Positions 26,024 through 33,829 are shown, numbered from the stretch's first letter. The stretch: 35,858 bases of DNA from Acidobacteriota bacterium (GCA_022821775.1 JAJECY010000078.1:1-35858), one strand, 5' to 3'. The notes: generated by a model not told the origin, from the letters alone. Made by a program: numbers and translations.

Positions 26024-26881
26024 TCAGTACTGTCCGGTTAAGCTTTCGCGACTTTAGTGTAACAGTTTTAAGTTCAACAGGTTACGACTAGAAATGAGTG
26101 TTTTCGACTTCAACGCACTGCCAGACCTCAGCCATACTTTCTCCACGCTAATGTGGAAAGGAGTGGCTGATGTACACGGGATAAATGGTGTTCTCTCAGT
26201 TGATGGACTTCTTGCCCAGGCACGAGTTCAACCAGTGCGTTCGTCGCTATCAGGGAAATTACCGGGTGCGCAGGTTTTCCTGCCTCGATCAATTCCTTTG
26301 TATGGTCTTCGCACAACTCACCTATCGGGAAAGTCTGCGGGACACGGAAACGTGTCTGCGCGCCGTGCAGTCGAAGCTCTATCACGTCGGCATCCGTGGC
26401 CGAGTCTCCCGAAGCACCTTGGCCGACGCCAACGAGAGCAGAGACTGGCGCATCTGGGCCGACTTCGCCCAGGTGCTGGTGGGCAGGGCCAGACGGCTCT
26501 ATGCCGGAGAGGATTTCGGCCTGGCCTTGCAACAGAGTGCCTACGCCCTGGATTCGACCACCTTTACAAGTGCCGCTGGCGGGTGGAGTTGTTCTTCAAA
26601 TGGATCAAACAATACCTCCGGATCAAGGCCTTTTTTGGAACTTCCCAGAACGCCGTCAAGACCCAGATCTGGATCGCCATCAGCGTTTACTTACTGGTCG
26701 CCATCCTCAAGAAGGAACTGAAAATCGACCGCAGTCTCGGAGAAATCTTGCAAATTCTCAGCATCACCCTTTTCGAAAAAGCCTCTATGAATCAAGTACT
26801 TACGAGATTCCCTTTGCAACAAGAGAAGTCCCAATCCTGTAAGCAGTTGATATTGTTCGAGTTTTAACCGGACAGTACTGA
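26024..26881 (+). mobile_element. IS4-type insertion sequence, internally deleted (858 bp)
   Basis: Perfect 18-bp terminal inverted repeats: TCAGTACTGTCCGGTTAA at 26024-26041 and its complement at 26864-26881. The element contains a disrupted transposase (26185-26867). A full-length relative should be roughly 500-600 bp longer. No target-site duplication was visible in the flanks, so the ends or the duplication length may be off by a few bases. It lies between mutY and the SUMF1 gene. Confidence 0.88.
26185..26867 (+). pseudogene. Transposase of IS4/DDE family with DUF4372 N-terminus, centre deleted
   Basis: The N-terminal 125 or so residues (MVFSQLMDFLPRHEFNQCVR through AYALDSTTF) are a typical DUF4372 plus the start of the DDE core, including the first catalytic Asp of LDSTT. 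The C-terminal part is in another frame (YKCRWRVELFFKWIKQ through the end QLILFEF at 26867) and is the usual end of the same transposase. The two join around 26561-26566, with the second DDE Asp and the central fold missing (roughly 190 residues by comparison with full-length relatives I know). The product cannot be active; the element can move only with help from an intact copy elsewhere. Confidence 0.85.
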
Positions 26882-27040
26882 CACAAACACGGAAATCGGC
26901 TGAACATGTGAAACTTGGCACTTGCTTCTCCTTTCACAGGAGGAGAGGTCTTGCCTCTGAGAAAGGATATCTGGTGGTGAACCGGTGAAGAGTCCTTGGT
27001 GCATCATATGGCCGGCCCCCCGGGGGAAAGAGTTGAAAAT

Positions 27041-28399
27041 TCAAGGGGTGAGCGTCCGGGCCACACGGAAACCGTTGTCTCGGTCCCGCGCGTCAGCGGC
27101 TTCTCCGTAACGGTTTGCGGCGCGGAGGACAGCAGGGACGCTGAGCCAGGAACCTCCGCGCAACACGCGCTTCTCGCAGTCTCCGCTCGTCCAGGCCGAA
27201 CCATCCGCGGGCGCACCCTGAAAACTGTTGTTCCAGCAGTCCTGCGCCCACTCCCACACGTTGCCGTGCATGTCTTGAAGTCCAAGGGCGTTGGGGCTAA
27301 ACGAACCCACCGGCGCTATATTCTCATCATCCCACTGGCTCCCACAGCCGTTACAGTTGGCCCGATTGCTGCCAATTTCGTTTCCCCAACTATACGTCGT
27401 CTCCGATCCCGCCCGCGCCGCATACTCCCACTCGGCTTCGGTCGGCAACCGGAAACTCTCGCCCGTTTGATCCGACAACCATTTCGTGTACGCCACGGCA
27501 TCTTCCCAAGAAACGCCGATCACCGGACGACTCCCCCGTCCCCAGCCACTATCGCTCGGAGTCCTCCGACCGGTCGCGGCAATGAACCGATCATATTCCT
27601 CGAAGGTCACTTCGTACCTTGCCAGTTCGAACGATGCCACATTGACATCATGCACCGGCAACTCGTGGTCCTGGCAACTGATGCCGGACACGCAGCCCAT
27701 TCGAAAACTTCCTCTGGGGATCGCCACCATCTCCGGCGGAATCGGCGTGCGGACTTCCTGCAACCACTCCTGCGCCGTTCCGTAGTGCTGGCCTGACGGC
27801 CGTGCGGCCGACAAGTACTGATTGGCCAAGTCCAGGGCAGCCTTGATCCTGCCCTCCGAGAACGCCGTGCGTGCATGAACGAAGTGGAACTCCTCGGGCA
27901 AGGTCAGATCATGTTCCTTTCGCAACTCCAGCAGACCTTTCACCAAGTCAGCCGCCGCCTCGTACTTCCCATCGGCAACCAGCCGCTCCGCCTCCGCCAC
28001 TTCTTCGACTGCTTCAGCCTGAATCTTTTCCCGCTCGGCCTGTTTCAGTTCCGCCTGGTCCAGCAACTCCAGCGCCTCCCGGTAGAACTTGCCCGCCCTT
28101 CCTGCCGCCACCAGATATCGGTTCACGGCCTCAATCGCAGCCTCGAGCAAGCCGGCCGACCGGGCAATCTGCGCATACTTGAAGTGGAACTCGGCAGGTA
28201 ACGTCAGATCGTGCTCCTTTTGCAGCGCCACTATCTTCTCCATTGCCTCCAGAGCGGCGCTATAGTCTTTCTCTTTCATCAGCCGTTCCGCCTGCACCAG
28301 ATATCGGTCGGCCATTATCTCCGGCGGAAGTTGGGCGGCCGCCTCCATGAAAGCACCTAGCAAGACTGCAAGCACAAGGCTCCCGATCACTCTCCTCAT
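27041..28399 (-). CDS. Secreted SUMF1/FGE-fold protein with duplicated helical N-terminal domain
   Basis: A 452-residue exported protein. Signal peptide 1-22 (cut near EAAAQ). Two tandem helical units (about residues 30-115 and 130-210) share the near-identical stretch KEHDLTLP.EFHF, showing an internal duplication with a TPR-like look. A SUMF1 (formylglycine-generating-enzyme-type) domain spans about 225-450: PRGSFRMGC, PTEAEWEYAARAGS, GLQDMHGNVWEWAQD and VLRGGSWLS. The catalytic Cys pair of true FGE is absent after GGSW, so binding or another chemistry is likelier. The chosen ATG (28399) has GGGAGAGAGG upstream; another ATG at 28429 overlaps the VWA gene. Gene order suggests co-expression with the VWA gene, 16 nt upstream. 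Confidence 0.85.
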   Translation of the reverse strand: MRRVIGSLVLAVLLGAFMEAAAQLPPEIMADRYLVQAERLMKEKDYSAALEAMEKIVALQKEHDLTLPAEFHFKYAQIARSAGLLEAAIEAVNRYLVAAGRAGKFYREALELLDQAELKQAEREKIQAEAVEEVAEAERLVADGKYEAAADLVKGLLELRKEHDLTLPEEFHFVHARTAFSEGRIKAALDLANQYLSAARPSGQHYGTAQEWLQEVRTPIPPEMVAIPRGSFRMGCVSGISCQDHELPVHDVNVASFELARYEVTFEEYDRFIAATGRRTPSDSGWGRGSRPVIGVSWEDAVAYTKWLSDQTGESFRLPTEAEWEYAARAGSETTYSWGNEIGSNRANCNGCGSQWDDENIAPVGSFSPNALGLQDMHGNVWEWAQDCWNNSFQGAPADGSAWTSGDCEKRVLRGGSWLSVPAVLRAANRYGEAADARDRDNGFRVARTLTP

Positions 28400-28415
28400 G
28401 GCCTCTCTCCCATCC

Positions 28416-29687
28416 TCAAGGTCTGACATCTTCCGAACAGAATGAAACCTTCAGGGTGCACTCGTACTCCTGAACGGTTCCCTGGTACTTCCCCGCATGA
28501 ATCTCATCCTTACACTGACGCAAAGCCCCTGATTCCGCACTCCTTCGGGATTGACTGGTATCTACGAACACGTCCAGCTCCGGTTGCGGTTCGTCCTTGT
28601 CACGCCATGTCCCCTCGACCATGGCCACGCATCCTCCCTTCATGGAAGATAGTCCCTCGTGCCAACACGTGGTTCCGGAGCTCTTGCTACAGGCTGCTTC
28701 AGCCGCCTGTCCCGCTTCGTGGCCCGAATCCGCACTCCATCCGGTCGCGTAGTGCCACCTGAACCCCGGCCCGACCGCAAGCTGCCGGCCTGCAAGTTCG
28801 GTTGCAACGGCAACGTAGAACTCACCCGAGCCGCCGGTCTTCGCAACAGCCTGCTTGGGCTCGAACAGGCCGAGCATGCTTGTCACCTGACCGGATGCCG
28901 GTTGGGAAGGCGTCGGGGCGGCAGACGGCGCTTGTTTGTCCTTGGGCTGCTCTGACTGAATTGCCGCCGATGCGCTTTCACCGCTGCGGCCGAACATTCC
29001 CAGCATATCGATGACCGTAAAAGTGTCCACGAACTCCATGAATACGTCCGCAAGCTGGTTGGCGTCGACGGCATGGTGGTAGGCGCCCCCCGTTTGCGTG
29101 GCAATGTCGCGCAGGTCCTGGGCGGCCCGGGAGTTGGGAGCGATGCCGAACCCCACGGTCTCATGGCGAAAGACGATCCCGCTCGACTTCAGGGTGTCCA
29201 TGGCCTGGTCGACGTCGCCGCAGTCGTTTTGGCCGTCCGCCAGCAGCATGATCATCCGGGTGGATGCGCCGGCGTCTCCTTTCTTGTCCATGTAGCGATT
29301 GGCGAAGAGCAGGGCGTCGGCCATCGGCGTGCCGCCACCCGGCTGCAGGCTGCCGATGTATTGGGTGAGCCGATTGACGTCACCAGTGAAATCCTGATAG
29401 CGCGGGACAGGGTTCTGGCAGTCTCCGCTGAAGGCCAGCACCGCCACTTCGACCGAGCCGCTCTTGGCGGCCCTGCCCAAGGCGTCGATTGCGGCCTGCT
29501 TGGCGGCCTCGATCTTCACCTGGGAGTTGCCGCTCCCGATTTCGTCGCCCATGCTTCCGGAGGTGTCGATCAGCAGCAGCAGGCTGCTTTGAACCTGCCC
29601 ACGGCCTTGAGAGAAGGCCTGCGATTCCCAGCCGATGGCGGCCATAGCAAGGGCAACCGTCACGGTTACCCTTGCTATGGGATTCAT
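28416..29687 (-). CDS. Secreted von Willebrand factor type A domain protein
   Basis: A 423-residue exported protein. Signal peptide 1-26 (MNPIARVTVTVALAMAAIGW...). VWA domain about 33-215: MIDAS site DTSGSM (D41), then GGGTPMADAL and LLADGQND, all three metal-site parts present. A Pro/Ala/Ser/Gln-rich linker (about 235-270) is flanked by two copies of a MLG(M/L)F motif. The C-terminal region is Cys-containing (CSKSSGTTCWHEG, GGCVAMVEG, QCKDEIHAGK, ECTLKVSFC) and unrecognised. The frame is open up to 29822; ATG at 29687 is chosen because it puts a signal peptide first. An 18-bp hairpin covers codons 3-16 of the mRNA. First gene of a pair with the SUMF1-fold gene. Confidence 0.85.
   Translation of the reverse strand: MNPIARVTVTVALAMAAIGWESQAFSQGRGQVQSSLLLLIDTSGSMGDEIGSGNSQVKIEAAKQAAIDALGRAAKSGSVEVAVLAFSGDCQNPVPRYQDFTGDVNRLTQYIGSLQPGGGTPMADALLFANRYMDKKGDAGASTRMIMLLADGQNDCGDVDQAMDTLKSSGIVFRHETVGFGIAPNSRAAQDLRDIATQTGGAYHHAVDANQLADVFMEFVDTFTVIDMLGMFGRSGESASAAIQSEQPKDKQAPSAAPTPSQPASGQVTSMLGLFEPKQAVAKTGGSGEFYVAVATELAGRQLAVGPGFRWHYATGWSADSGHEAGQAAEAACSKSSGTTCWHEGLSSMKGGCVAMVEGTWRDKDEPQPELDVFVDTSQSRRSAESGALRQCKDEIHAGKYQGTVQEYECTLKVSFCSEDVRP
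29642..29680 (-). promoter_or_regulatory. Strong hairpin at the start of the VWA coding sequence
   Basis: On the mRNA strand (minus), 18 bases (29680-29663) can pair with 18 bases (29659-29642) around a 3-nt loop. It begins at the second base of codon 3. The single DNA mismatch is a U-G pair in the mRNA strand but a C-A clash on the other, so the RNA stem is fully paired on the sense side. It lies just inside the coding region of a signal peptide. A role in translation control, decay or transcription pausing is inferred. Confidence 0.6.
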
Positions 29688-30134
29688 GGTCAATATCCGC
29701 GTGTTAACCCGGTGTTGGATTGCAACACCCACCGTCTTGTCCCGTGATGGAATCCGCGCGGACCGCCTCGCGAAGGTCGGTAATACGGTGCTCGTATCCT
29801 GGACCTGAAAATCGTGGCTCAATAAACCTCTACCTTACGAGGTTTGCGACGCACGAAAGTTCCTGGCGATCAATGGTGCTTTTATGAGTTTGGACAAATG
29901 CGGGAACATGGTATATCCGCGAATCGAGACCCGCAAGACTCTACCCGTCCCTGAAAGGATTATTGTTGGTTTCAGCAAACCTGTCGGCGAGGTATACTGT
30001 TAATTGTATGCCTTCGCTAGTGCTGATCGATCCTGATCATCCCCGGCGTGGACGTACTCTTCTCCCTCTTTCGATTGAATCGCTTCCGCTCTTCGGGTGA
30101 GCGGAGTCACTCTATTCGGGAAGGGAGAAATTTG
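29688..30134. other. 447-bp divergent gap between the VWA and coiled-coil genes
   Basis: No protein-like ORF beyond the in-frame upstream extension of the VWA gene (to 29822). Signals seen are the 7-bp leader hairpin (29711-29729), a TATACT at 29993-29998 on the plus strand (possible -10 for the coiled-coil gene, weak -35), and a 7-bp hairpin TCCGCTC/GAGCGGA at 30085-30105. Nothing else is recognisable. Confidence 0.5.
29711..29729 (-). promoter_or_regulatory. Hairpin in the VWA leader
   Basis: GGTGTTG and CAACACC (7 bp) with a 5-nt loop, about 24 nt upstream of the VWA start codon. The ribosome site lies between this hairpin and the larger one at 29642-29680. Confidence 0.4.
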
Positions 30135-30608
30135 ATGCCAACCTCGACCAAACTTGAAACCAGCGCAATCCATCGGGTCCTGCTTGACAGCGGTGCGGAC
30201 CCAAAGCTGATCCATCCCGCCATCGAGGAGATGCGTAACTTGAGTGGGCAGAACGTCATCACAGCAATAGGAGGTCAGATCACCGAACTTCGGTCTGAGA
30301 CGCAGGCCCAAATCACTGATGTCCAGTCCGAGATGCAGGCCCAAATCAACGATCTCCGCTCTGAAATGCAAACCCAAATCAACGATCTCCGCTCTGAAAT
30401 GCATACCCAAATCAGTAATCTCCGGGCGGAGATGCAAGCTGAATTCACTGGACTCCGGGCGGAGATGCAAGGTCAGATCAATGGTCTCCAAGTTCAAATC
30501 ACCGCGCTCCGGGCAGAGATGAACACCCTGAACAAAGTGATCTGGCCGCTCATCAGCTTGCTGTTCATTCCCATGCTCGGCCTGCTTTACAAGATCCTTA
30601 CGTCGTGA
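30135..30608 (+). CDS. Coiled-coil protein with 11-residue repeats and C-terminal membrane anchor
   Basis: A 157-residue protein. Residues 55-120 consist of six 11-residue units of the type [11 protein letters not shown], giving a hendecad coiled coil; in DNA these are 33-bp tandem repeats (30297-30494). The last 20 or so residues (about 135-157, [18 protein letters not shown]) form a single transmembrane helix, so the protein is probably tail-anchored with the coiled coil in the cytoplasm. The N-terminal 45 residues are not recognised. ATG at 30135 has AGGGAG about 7 nt upstream. It is divergent from the VWA/SUMF1 pair; no enzymatic motif. Repeat number could vary between strains. Confidence 0.8.
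   Translation: MPTSTKLETSAIHRVLLDSGADPKLIHPAIEEMRNLSGQNVITAIGGQITELRSETQAQITDVQSEMQAQINDLRSEMQTQINDLRSEMHTQISNLRAEMQAEFTGLRAEMQGQINGLQVQITALRAEMNTLNKVIWPLISLLFIPMLGLLYKILTS
30297..30494 (+). repeat. Six tandem 33-bp in-frame repeats inside the coiled-coil gene
   Basis: Six 33-bp units start at 30297, 30330, 30363, 30396, 30429 and 30462. Units two and three share the core CAAATCAACGATCTCCGCTC exactly. Unit length is a multiple of three, so copy changes keep the frame. Confidence 0.85.
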
Positions 30609-30807
30609 GCCCGGTGCACTGTTTCCGAAATATGGAAACCCTGTTTCTGGGACAGAACACCGAAGTATTCCAGTTGGCGGTGACCCCTTCGCCTGCCAGC
30701 CCGAGCTTCCATCAATCGTCGACTGCTGCGGCCACCCAGCCCCCCGCGACATTTCCCCCCGACATTTCCATGGACAGGTCCCCGGAAAGTTGCTAGATAG
30801 AGGGCTT

Positions 30808-31857
30808 ATGGGTGCCTCCATTGCCGAAATCGCCCGTTACCTTCAGTGTCCCTTCCACGGGGACGGGTCCCTGCCGCTCCAGCGGATCTCCAACTGGGAA
30901 GAGGCCGACCGGGCCTCACTGATTTACTGCGAGGGCTCGGCCAGGGCCGCTGGCCTGCCCGATCAATTGACGGCCGGCTGCATCATCACCAGCGCAGACG
31001 TCCACAGGTCCGGCTGGAATACCATCGTTTCCGAGCGCCCCAAGCTGGACTTTTCCCGAGCGGCCCGCCTACTCCACCCGCGCCCGGCCGGACGGGGAAT
31101 GCGGGACCCATCCGCGGTGGTATCCCCCGAGGCGGTCATTGGACAGCAGGTGGACTTGGGACCTCACGTGGTGGTGGGGGCCGGGGCCCGGTTGGGCGAC
31201 CGGTCCATTCTGCACGCGGGAGTGGTGGTGGGAGACAACTGCCGTATCGGCAGCGACTGCATCCTCCATCCCCGGGTGGTCCTCTATCCGGGCACGGAGC
31301 TGGGCTGCCGGGTGACGCTGCACGCCGGCGTGGTGCTGGGGGCCGACGGATTCGGCTACGTGTTCGACGGGCTCTCCCAGGTCAAGTTTCCCCAGGCAGG
31401 CGGCATTGTGATCGAGGACGAGGTGGAAATCGGGGCCAACACCACCGTGGACCGCGGCTCGCTGGGCATGACTCGGATCGGCCGGGGAAGCAAAATCGAC
31501 AACCTGGTCCAGATCGCCCACAACACCCAAATCGGTTCGTCGGTGATCATTGCCTCTCAGACGGGCATCTCCGGCAGCGCCGTGATTGAAGACCAGGTGG
31601 TTATCGCCGGCCAGGCCGGGTTCGGCGAGCGCATTCGCGTGAAAAAGGGAGCCGTCATCGGAGGACAGGCCGGGGTCCTGCCCGGGAAGATACTGCCGGG
31701 AAACCAGGTCTATTGGGGAACGCCCGCCCGTCCCCTGCGGGAGTTCAAGCGAATACTGGCCCACCTCTCCCGTCTCCCGCAGATGCGTTCGGAGCTGGAG
31801 CAACTGAAGAAACGCCTCGATGAACTCCTGAAGAGAGACGAGAAGCCCGGCCATTGA
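30808..31857 (+). CDS. lpxD: UDP-3-O-acylglucosamine N-acyltransferase LpxD
   Basis: A 349-residue enzyme of lipid A synthesis that adds the second 3-hydroxyacyl chain to UDP-3-O-acylglucosamine, using acyl-ACP. After a uridine-binding N-terminal domain (1-100), a left-handed beta helix of hexapeptide repeats (about 105-320) carries the catalytic His H238 in [11 protein letters not shown], corresponding to H239 in E. coli. The C-terminal helix ([21 protein letters not shown]) is typical. Trimer expected, cytoplasmic or peripheral. The frame is open to a TTG at 30790; ATG at 30808 with a GAGGG site gives the better start. The small zincin gene follows by 64 nt. This gene marks an LPS-producing, Gram-negative cell. 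Confidence 0.93.
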   Translation: MGASIAEIARYLQCPFHGDGSLPLQRISNWEEADRASLIYCEGSARAAGLPDQLTAGCIITSADVHRSGWNTIVSERPKLDFSRAARLLHPRPAGRGMRDPSAVVSPEAVIGQQVDLGPHVVVGAGARLGDRSILHAGVVVGDNCRIGSDCILHPRVVLYPGTELGCRVTLHAGVVLGADGFGYVFDGLSQVKFPQAGGIVIEDEVEIGANTTVDRGSLGMTRIGRGSKIDNLVQIAHNTQIGSSVIIASQTGISGSAVIEDQVVIAGQAGFGERIRVKKGAVIGGQAGVLPGKILPGNQVYWGTPARPLREFKRILAHLSRLPQMRSELEQLKKRLDELLKRDEKPGH

Positions 31858-31921
31858 GGCCGTGACTCGGACCGACAGGCCAGGAAAGAGATGCCCACCA
31901 AGGGGCAGCGAGAGACAGAGT

Positions 31922-32275
31922 ATGGATGCGGTCCGGTTCTCGGAAATCGTGGATGAGGTCCTGGAAGGCTTGCCGCAATTCTTCAAGGCCCGTCTGGACA
32001 ATCTTGCCGTCATCGTCCAGGACTACCCCGAGCCGGAACTGCAACGGCAATTCCCCGGAACGCTCCTGGGCCTGTTCCGCGGGGTTCCGAAGACCCGTCA
32101 ATCCGTCTTTTCCAGCGGCGCCTTTCCCCAACAGGTCTATCTCTACCAGAAGAACATCGAAGCGGTCAGCTATGGCGCCTCCGACCTGCGGAGGCAGATC
32201 GAGAAGACCCTGAAACACGAGATCGGCCACTACTTCGGCTTGTCCGAGGAAGACCTGAGGGCCCTCGGCTACTGA
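31922..32275 (+). CDS. Small zincin-like metallopeptidase (PF06262 type)
   Basis: A 117-residue protein with the zinc-protease motif HEIGHYFGLSEEDLRALGY near the C-terminus: the HExxH pair plus a third ligand a few residues downstream, in the pattern of the small MtfA-unlike PF06262 zincins. The upstream half (VDEVLEGLPQFFKARLDNLAVIV) is typical of the family. No export signal. The frame is open from 31862 (GTG), but ATG at 31922 matches family length. Function in the family is unknown. It is 64 nt behind lpxD and 30 nt before the methyltransferase, so these three may share a transcript. Confidence 0.85.
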   Translation: MDAVRFSEIVDEVLEGLPQFFKARLDNLAVIVQDYPEPELQRQFPGTLLGLFRGVPKTRQSVFSSGAFPQQVYLYQKNIEAVSYGASDLRRQIEKTLKHEIGHYFGLSEEDLRALGY

Positions 32276-32305
32276 GCGACCCATCCGTCCGGCCGCGGGC
32301 AGCGA

Positions 32306-33019
32306 ATGGCCATGTCCCTGCAGTCCTGGCTCCAGCTTGAGCGAACTCCCGAACCGGAAGTCATGGACGACCGTGAAGGGGTCGAGGCCTACAGCGAATC
32401 AGCTTCTCAAGCCTACCTGGAACGCATTGATCGGACCTTCGTCGATCATGCCCTGAGTCTGGGGGTCACCCAGGGCCATGCGCTGGACATCGGCACCGGA
32501 CCCGGGCTCATCCCCATCATGCTGGCCACCAGAGCTCCCCGGCTTCGCCTGACCGGGGTGGACCTTTCAGAACCCATGCTGCAGACGGCCCGGAATGCCG
32601 TCGAGCAAGCCGGATTGGCCGACCGGCTGGAATTCAGAGTGGGCGACGCCAAATCGCTGCCCTTTTCCAAGCAGAGCTTCGACCTTGTTCTGTGCAATTC
32701 CCTGCTGCACCACCTGCCAGCCCCCCTGGCGCTGCTCAACGAAATCTCCCGGGTGAGCAAACCCGGGGGCGCCATCCTGCTGCGAGACCTGAGAAGGCCG
32801 TCTCGCCTCGAGTTCCCCCTCCACGCCCGCTGGTTCGGGCGTCACTATTCCGGGGTTATGCGGCAGCTCTACCGGGACTCCCTCCGCGCCGCCTACACCC
32901 GAGCCGAACTTGAAACCCTGCTGCAGCAATCGAAGTTGGCCGGCGCCCGGGTCTTCCGGAACGGCCGGACCCACATCGGCATCGAGCGAGCCGCGCCGGC
33001 TACAGCCGGTCCTGTCTGA
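32306..33019 (+). CDS. Class I SAM-dependent methyltransferase
   Basis: A 237-residue Rossmann-fold methyltransferase. Motif I LDIGTGPGLIP binds S-adenosylmethionine. The acidic loop GVDLSEPML and the D of VGDAKSLPFSKQSFDLVLCNSLLHH follow in canonical order, and ISRVSKPGG is the post-motif segment. It resembles UbiE/Methyltransf_11 proteins. The substrate is unknown. ATG 32306 is followed by a second ATG two codons later, and the ribosome site is weak. Confidence 0.9.
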   Translation: MAMSLQSWLQLERTPEPEVMDDREGVEAYSESASQAYLERIDRTFVDHALSLGVTQGHALDIGTGPGLIPIMLATRAPRLRLTGVDLSEPMLQTARNAVEQAGLADRLEFRVGDAKSLPFSKQSFDLVLCNSLLHHLPAPLALLNEISRVSKPGGAILLRDLRRPSRLEFPLHARWFGRHYSGVMRQLYRDSLRAAYTRAELETLLQQSKLAGARVFRNGRTHIGIERAAPATAGPV

Positions 33020-33039
33020 GTTCCAACTCCAGTGAAAAT

Positions 33040-33131
33040 TGCTGCCGCCACCTACGCGGCTCGGTGGAGAGTCGCACCCTTCCATGGGCTTACGCCCACG
33101 GCTAAGTGCTGCCGCCGCGTTCGCGGCTTGA
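33040..33131. repeat. Palindromic intergenic repeat cluster
   Basis: Two similar units, GCTGCCGCC...CGCGGCT, lie at about 33041-33062 and 33108-33130. Between them is a hairpin CCATGGGC/GCCCACGG at about 33083-33102 with one G-T mismatch. This combination resembles short dispersed repeats in planctomycete and acidobacterial genomes. It sits between the methyltransferase and the toxin-antitoxin pair. Confidence 0.55.
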
Positions 33132-33253
33132 ATGAAGCGAAACATGACCCTCACTCTCCGCAATCACAACACACTTAGCCAGGGCCTGCCCGGGCTGTAA
33201 ACTACCGGTTACGTTATGATCAAGTGAGTGTGTACTGCCAGCAGGCGGGTCGC

Positions 33254-33282
33254 TTGACTCAGCGTACGCCATGACGTACGCT
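33254..33282 (+). promoter_or_regulatory. Putative promoter and palindromic operator of the toxin-antitoxin pair
   Basis: The perfect palindrome AGCGTACG (33261-33268) and CGTACGCT (33275-33282), 6-nt spacer, lies 20 nt upstream of the antitoxin GTG. TTGACT (33254-33259) with 17-nt spacing to TACGCT (33277-33282) makes a promoter overlapping the palindrome, so antitoxin bound to it would block transcription. The -10 is weak. Autoregulation of this kind is known for YefM/YoeB-type systems. Confidence 0.5.
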
Positions 33283-33302
33283 AATGATCTCGGAGGTGCC
33301 CC

Positions 33303-33545
33303 GTGACGACATTGAACGCGACGGAAGCTCGTTCCAAGCTCTACAAGTTGATCGATGAGGCAGCCCAATCTCATAGCCCGGTTGTAATTACTGGAAAGCG
33401 AGGCAACGCGGTCCTCATTGCCGAAGAAGACTGGAACGCAATCAACGAAACGCTCTACCTGCTCTCGATCCCGGGAATGCGCGAGTCCATACGTGAAGGG
33501 ATGGAATCGAGCCTCGAAAATTGCGAAAAGGAGCTGGACTGGTGA
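33303..33545 (+). CDS. YefM/Phd-family antitoxin
   Basis: An 80-residue type II antitoxin. The N-terminal part TLNATEARSKLYKLIDEA is the Phd/YefM DNA-binding segment. PVVITGKRGNAVLIAEEDWNAI follows the family's usual pattern. The C-terminal YLLSIPGMRESIREGM is the toxin-binding helix region. It starts at GTG 33303 behind an AGGAGG-like GGAGG site. It should bind the operator palindrome just upstream and neutralise the toxin encoded by the overlapping next gene. Confidence 0.92.
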   Translation: MTTLNATEARSKLYKLIDEAAQSHSPVVITGKRGNAVLIAEEDWNAINETLYLLSIPGMRESIREGMESSLENCEKELDW

Positions 33546-33805
33546 CGTGGGAGCTCTATTTCACCAGGCAGGCGAGGAAGGACGCGAGAAAACTGGCTGC
33601 TTCGGGATTAAAGGAAAAAGCCCGGGAACTACTCGACATCATTCGAGAGAATCCCTTTCATAAGCCGCCGCCCTACGAAAAACTGGTGGGTGATCTGGCC
33701 GGCGCCTACTCTCGACGGCTCAACATCCAACACCGCCTGGTCTACCAGGTTCTCAAGGAAGAGAGGTCGGTAAAGGTCCTGAGGCTATGGACCCGCTTCG
33801 AGTAG
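33542..33805 (+). CDS. Txe/YoeB-family mRNA interferase toxin
   Basis: An 87-residue RelE-superfamily endoribonuclease that would cut mRNA at the ribosome. It starts at GTG 33542, whose TG falls in the antitoxin's TGA (GTGA overlap). Matching YoeB, E46 in PYEK and the R of YSRR are present. The C-terminal catalytic pair differs: the usual WTHYE tail is WTRFE here, so His becomes Arg84 and Tyr becomes Phe85. The HRLVYQV strand is intact. Activity may be reduced or lost; antitoxin co-expression would still be needed if any remains. Confidence 0.9.
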   Translation: MTWELYFTRQARKDARKLAASGLKEKARELLDIIRENPFHKPPPYEKLVGDLAGAYSRRLNIQHRLVYQVLKEERSVKVLRLWTRFE

Positions 33806-33829
33806 TTCCACGAAGTTGAAGCAAAGGAA

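Noticed and set aside
26024-26881. Target-site duplication of the IS4-type element
   Set aside because: Flanking bases on the two sides do not match at any length tried, so no duplication is claimed.
30297-30494. CRISPR-like array of 33-bp units
   Set aside because: The units are contiguous, in frame and without spacers; they encode a coiled coil.
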